The notes beneath the pieces were generated by a model, which was not told where the DNA came from, made no database searches, and saw nothing but the letters and a program-made list of their open reading frames with translations. 5,514 bases of DNA, taken from assembly GCA_020026035.1 (NCBI GenBank), contig JAHHRC010000092.1, forward strand, positions 1-5,514, read 5' to 3'. Source of the DNA: Erysipelotrichaceae bacterium (GTDB taxonomy: Bacteria > Bacillota_I > Bacilli_A > Erysipelotrichales > Erysipelotrichaceae). Numbering within the stretch: the stretch's first letter is position 1; every line of letters begins with the position of its first letter. This document shows positions 4,315 to 5,514 of the stretch, piece by piece. The position numbers and the translations under genes are program-made.

Positions 4315-5514
4315 TTACTTCTTTGAATCTTCTTCAATATGTTGTAACTTACGAGCTTCACGCTTACGATCATTCGCAGTTAACCACTTCTTACGAACAC
4401 GAATTGCGTCTGGAGTGATTTCTACTAACTCATCATCGTTAATGAATTCGATGGCTTCTTCAAGGGTTAATACCTTTGGTGGTACTAACTTCATTGCTTC
4501 ATCGTTCCCTGTTGAACGAACCGCAGTCATCTTCTTATTCTTGATTGGGTTTACATCCATATCCATGTTACGAGAGGCAATACCAATGATCATACCTTCA
4601 TATACTGGCGTTTGGGCAGGAATGAACAACTGTCCACGTTCCTGAATATTCCAAAGTGCATAGGTCATAGCTCCACCTGTTTCTGTAGAAACTAAGGCAC
4701 CATTTTCACGTTGAGGAATTTCACCCTTCCATGGTTCATACCCAGCAAGACGTCTTACCATTGTACCTTCCCCACGTGTCATATTGATAAAGTCACTACG
4801 GTAACCAATCAATCCACGGGTTGGAACTGCGTAAGTAATTCTTGTATAAGACCCTTGGTCTTCCATGTTTTCAAGCATACCCTTACGGATGTTCAAACTT
4901 GAAATAACAGATCCTGCATACTCATTTGGAACGTCACATACAAGTTCTTCGACTGGTTCACATGTTACACCATCAATCTTGTGCAAGATAACTTCTGGTC
5001 TTGAAACGGCAATTTCATAGCCTTCACGACGCATGTTTTCAAGAAGGATTGTTAAATGAAGTTCTCCACGTCCACTTACCTTAAAGGTATCCATAGAACC
5101 TGTTTCTTCAACCTTAAGACCTACGTTTACTTCCAATTCCTTTTCCAAACGTTCACGAATGTTACGAGATGTGACAAACTTACCAGATTGCCCTGCAAAT
5201 GGTGAGTTATTAACCATGAAGTACATGGAAAGTGTTGGATCTTCAATCTTAATCGTTGGCATTGGATTTGGTTGCCCTAATGGACAAATCGTATCTCCAA
5301 TGTTGATATCTGGGAAACCGGATACCATACAGATTTCACCACACTGTGCTTCTTCCACAGCTACACGAGAAAGCCCCTTGTAGACAAAGATTTGGTTTGT
5401 CTTACCACGAGAACTTGTTTCGCCATTGGCAAGTTCATAAGACGTATTTGCCTTTAAGCTACCGGAGTAAATACGTCCGATTCCAAGACGACCGATGAAT
5501 GGGTCATACGCTAA
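4315..5514 (-). CDS. typA: Ribosome-associated GTPase TypA/BipA, C-terminal part
   Basis: The last 399 residues of TypA/BipA, a translation-factor-like GTPase that binds 70S ribosomes and assists 50S assembly and stress or cold adaptation. The frame is open to the window edge, so the start and the GTPase (G) domain, roughly the first 210 of about 610 residues, lie beyond 5514. The visible part opens in the EF-Tu-like beta-barrel domain (YDPFIGRLGIGRIYSG). It continues through the EF-G-like domain with SGRGELHLTILLENMRREGYE at about 147-167, and ends in the TypA-specific C-terminal domain with PTRGLIGYRSDF at about 231-242. The late VNPIKNKKMTAVRSTGNDEAM segment and a charged tail ending SKK are also typical. 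A GTG at 5356-5358 is only an internal Val codon, not the start. There are no frameshifts. A strong terminator follows immediately, so it is not part of the downstream operon. Confidence 0.96.
   Translation of the reverse strand, partial: LAYDPFIGRLGIGRIYSGSLKANTSYELANGETSSRGKTNQIFVYKGLSRVAVEEAQCGEICMVSGFPDINIGDTICPLGQPNPMPTIKIEDPTLSMYFMVNNSPFAGQSGKFVTSRNIRERLEKELEVNVGLKVEETGSMDTFKVSGRGELHLTILLENMRREGYEIAVSRPEVILHKIDGVTCEPVEELVCDVPNEYAGSVISSLNIRKGMLENMEDQGSYTRITYAVPTRGLIGYRSDFINMTRGEGTMVRRLAGYEPWKGEIPQRENGALVSTETGGAMTYALWNIQERGQLFIPAQTPVYEGMIIGIASRNMDMDVNPIKNKKMTAVRSTGNDEAMKLVPPKVLTLEEAIEFINDDELVEITPDAIRVRKKWLTANDRKREARKLQHIEEDSKK

Noticed and set aside
5356..5358. GTG as the start of a short TypA-like gene
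   Set aside because: The same frame continues upstream to the window edge with conserved TypA sequence (YDPFIGRLGIGRI), so the GTG is an internal Val codon.

Overview
The window looks like a piece of chromosome from a low-to-moderate GC, strictly anaerobic Firmicute. Gene content and protein flavour suggest an Erysipelotrichia- or Clostridia-like gut anaerobe. This placement is inference: there is no rRNA or other marker here. Supporting signs are purine-rich Shine-Dalgarno sites, two [FeFe]-hydrogenase-type proteins, and an operator matching the Firmicute/Clostridial Rex consensus. All clear genes are on the minus strand, so transcription runs from high to low coordinates.

Layout from 5514 down to 1. 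(1) 5514-4315: the C-terminal two thirds of the ribosome-associated GTPase TypA/BipA; its N-terminal GTPase domain lies outside the window. (2) 4307-4283: a strong intrinsic terminator ends typA. (3) 4270-4133: a control region with two candidate promoters and a perfect 7+4+7 inverted repeat, TTGTTAA-N4-TTAACAA, which matches the Rex operator and overlaps the -35 of the nearer promoter. (4) 4132-126: a tight four-gene operon encoding a DJ-1/PfpI-family protein, a monomeric group-B-like [FeFe] hydrogenase, an 85-residue thioredoxin-like [2Fe-2S] ferredoxin, and a sensory-type (group C-like) [FeFe]-hydrogenase-domain protein with a C-terminal FeS domain and PAS domain. The last three are separated by 12 nt and by a 10-nt overlap. 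(5) 1-145: DNA that looks like the right end of an IS200/IS605-type transposon, transcribed on the plus strand towards the operon. It appears to have inserted into the last codons of the sensory hydrogenase gene and to provide its present stop codon.

How the genes fit together (inference). Rex senses the NADH/NAD+ ratio and represses when NAD+ is high, so the operon would be induced when reductant accumulates. The group-B enzyme would handle H2/protons or reduced ferredoxin. The small [2Fe-2S] protein could pass electrons between partners. The PAS-bearing hydrogenase-like protein would sense H2 or redox state and signal, perhaps to a phosphatase or kinase encoded beyond the insertion. The DJ-1 protein at the head of the operon is a less expected member and may protect against reactive carbonyl or oxidative damage.

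The most notable points are the Rex operator, which also argues for the shorter DJ-1 start, and the transposon end that rewrote the C-terminus of the sensory hydrogenase and would give its omega-RNA a guide antisense to that gene.
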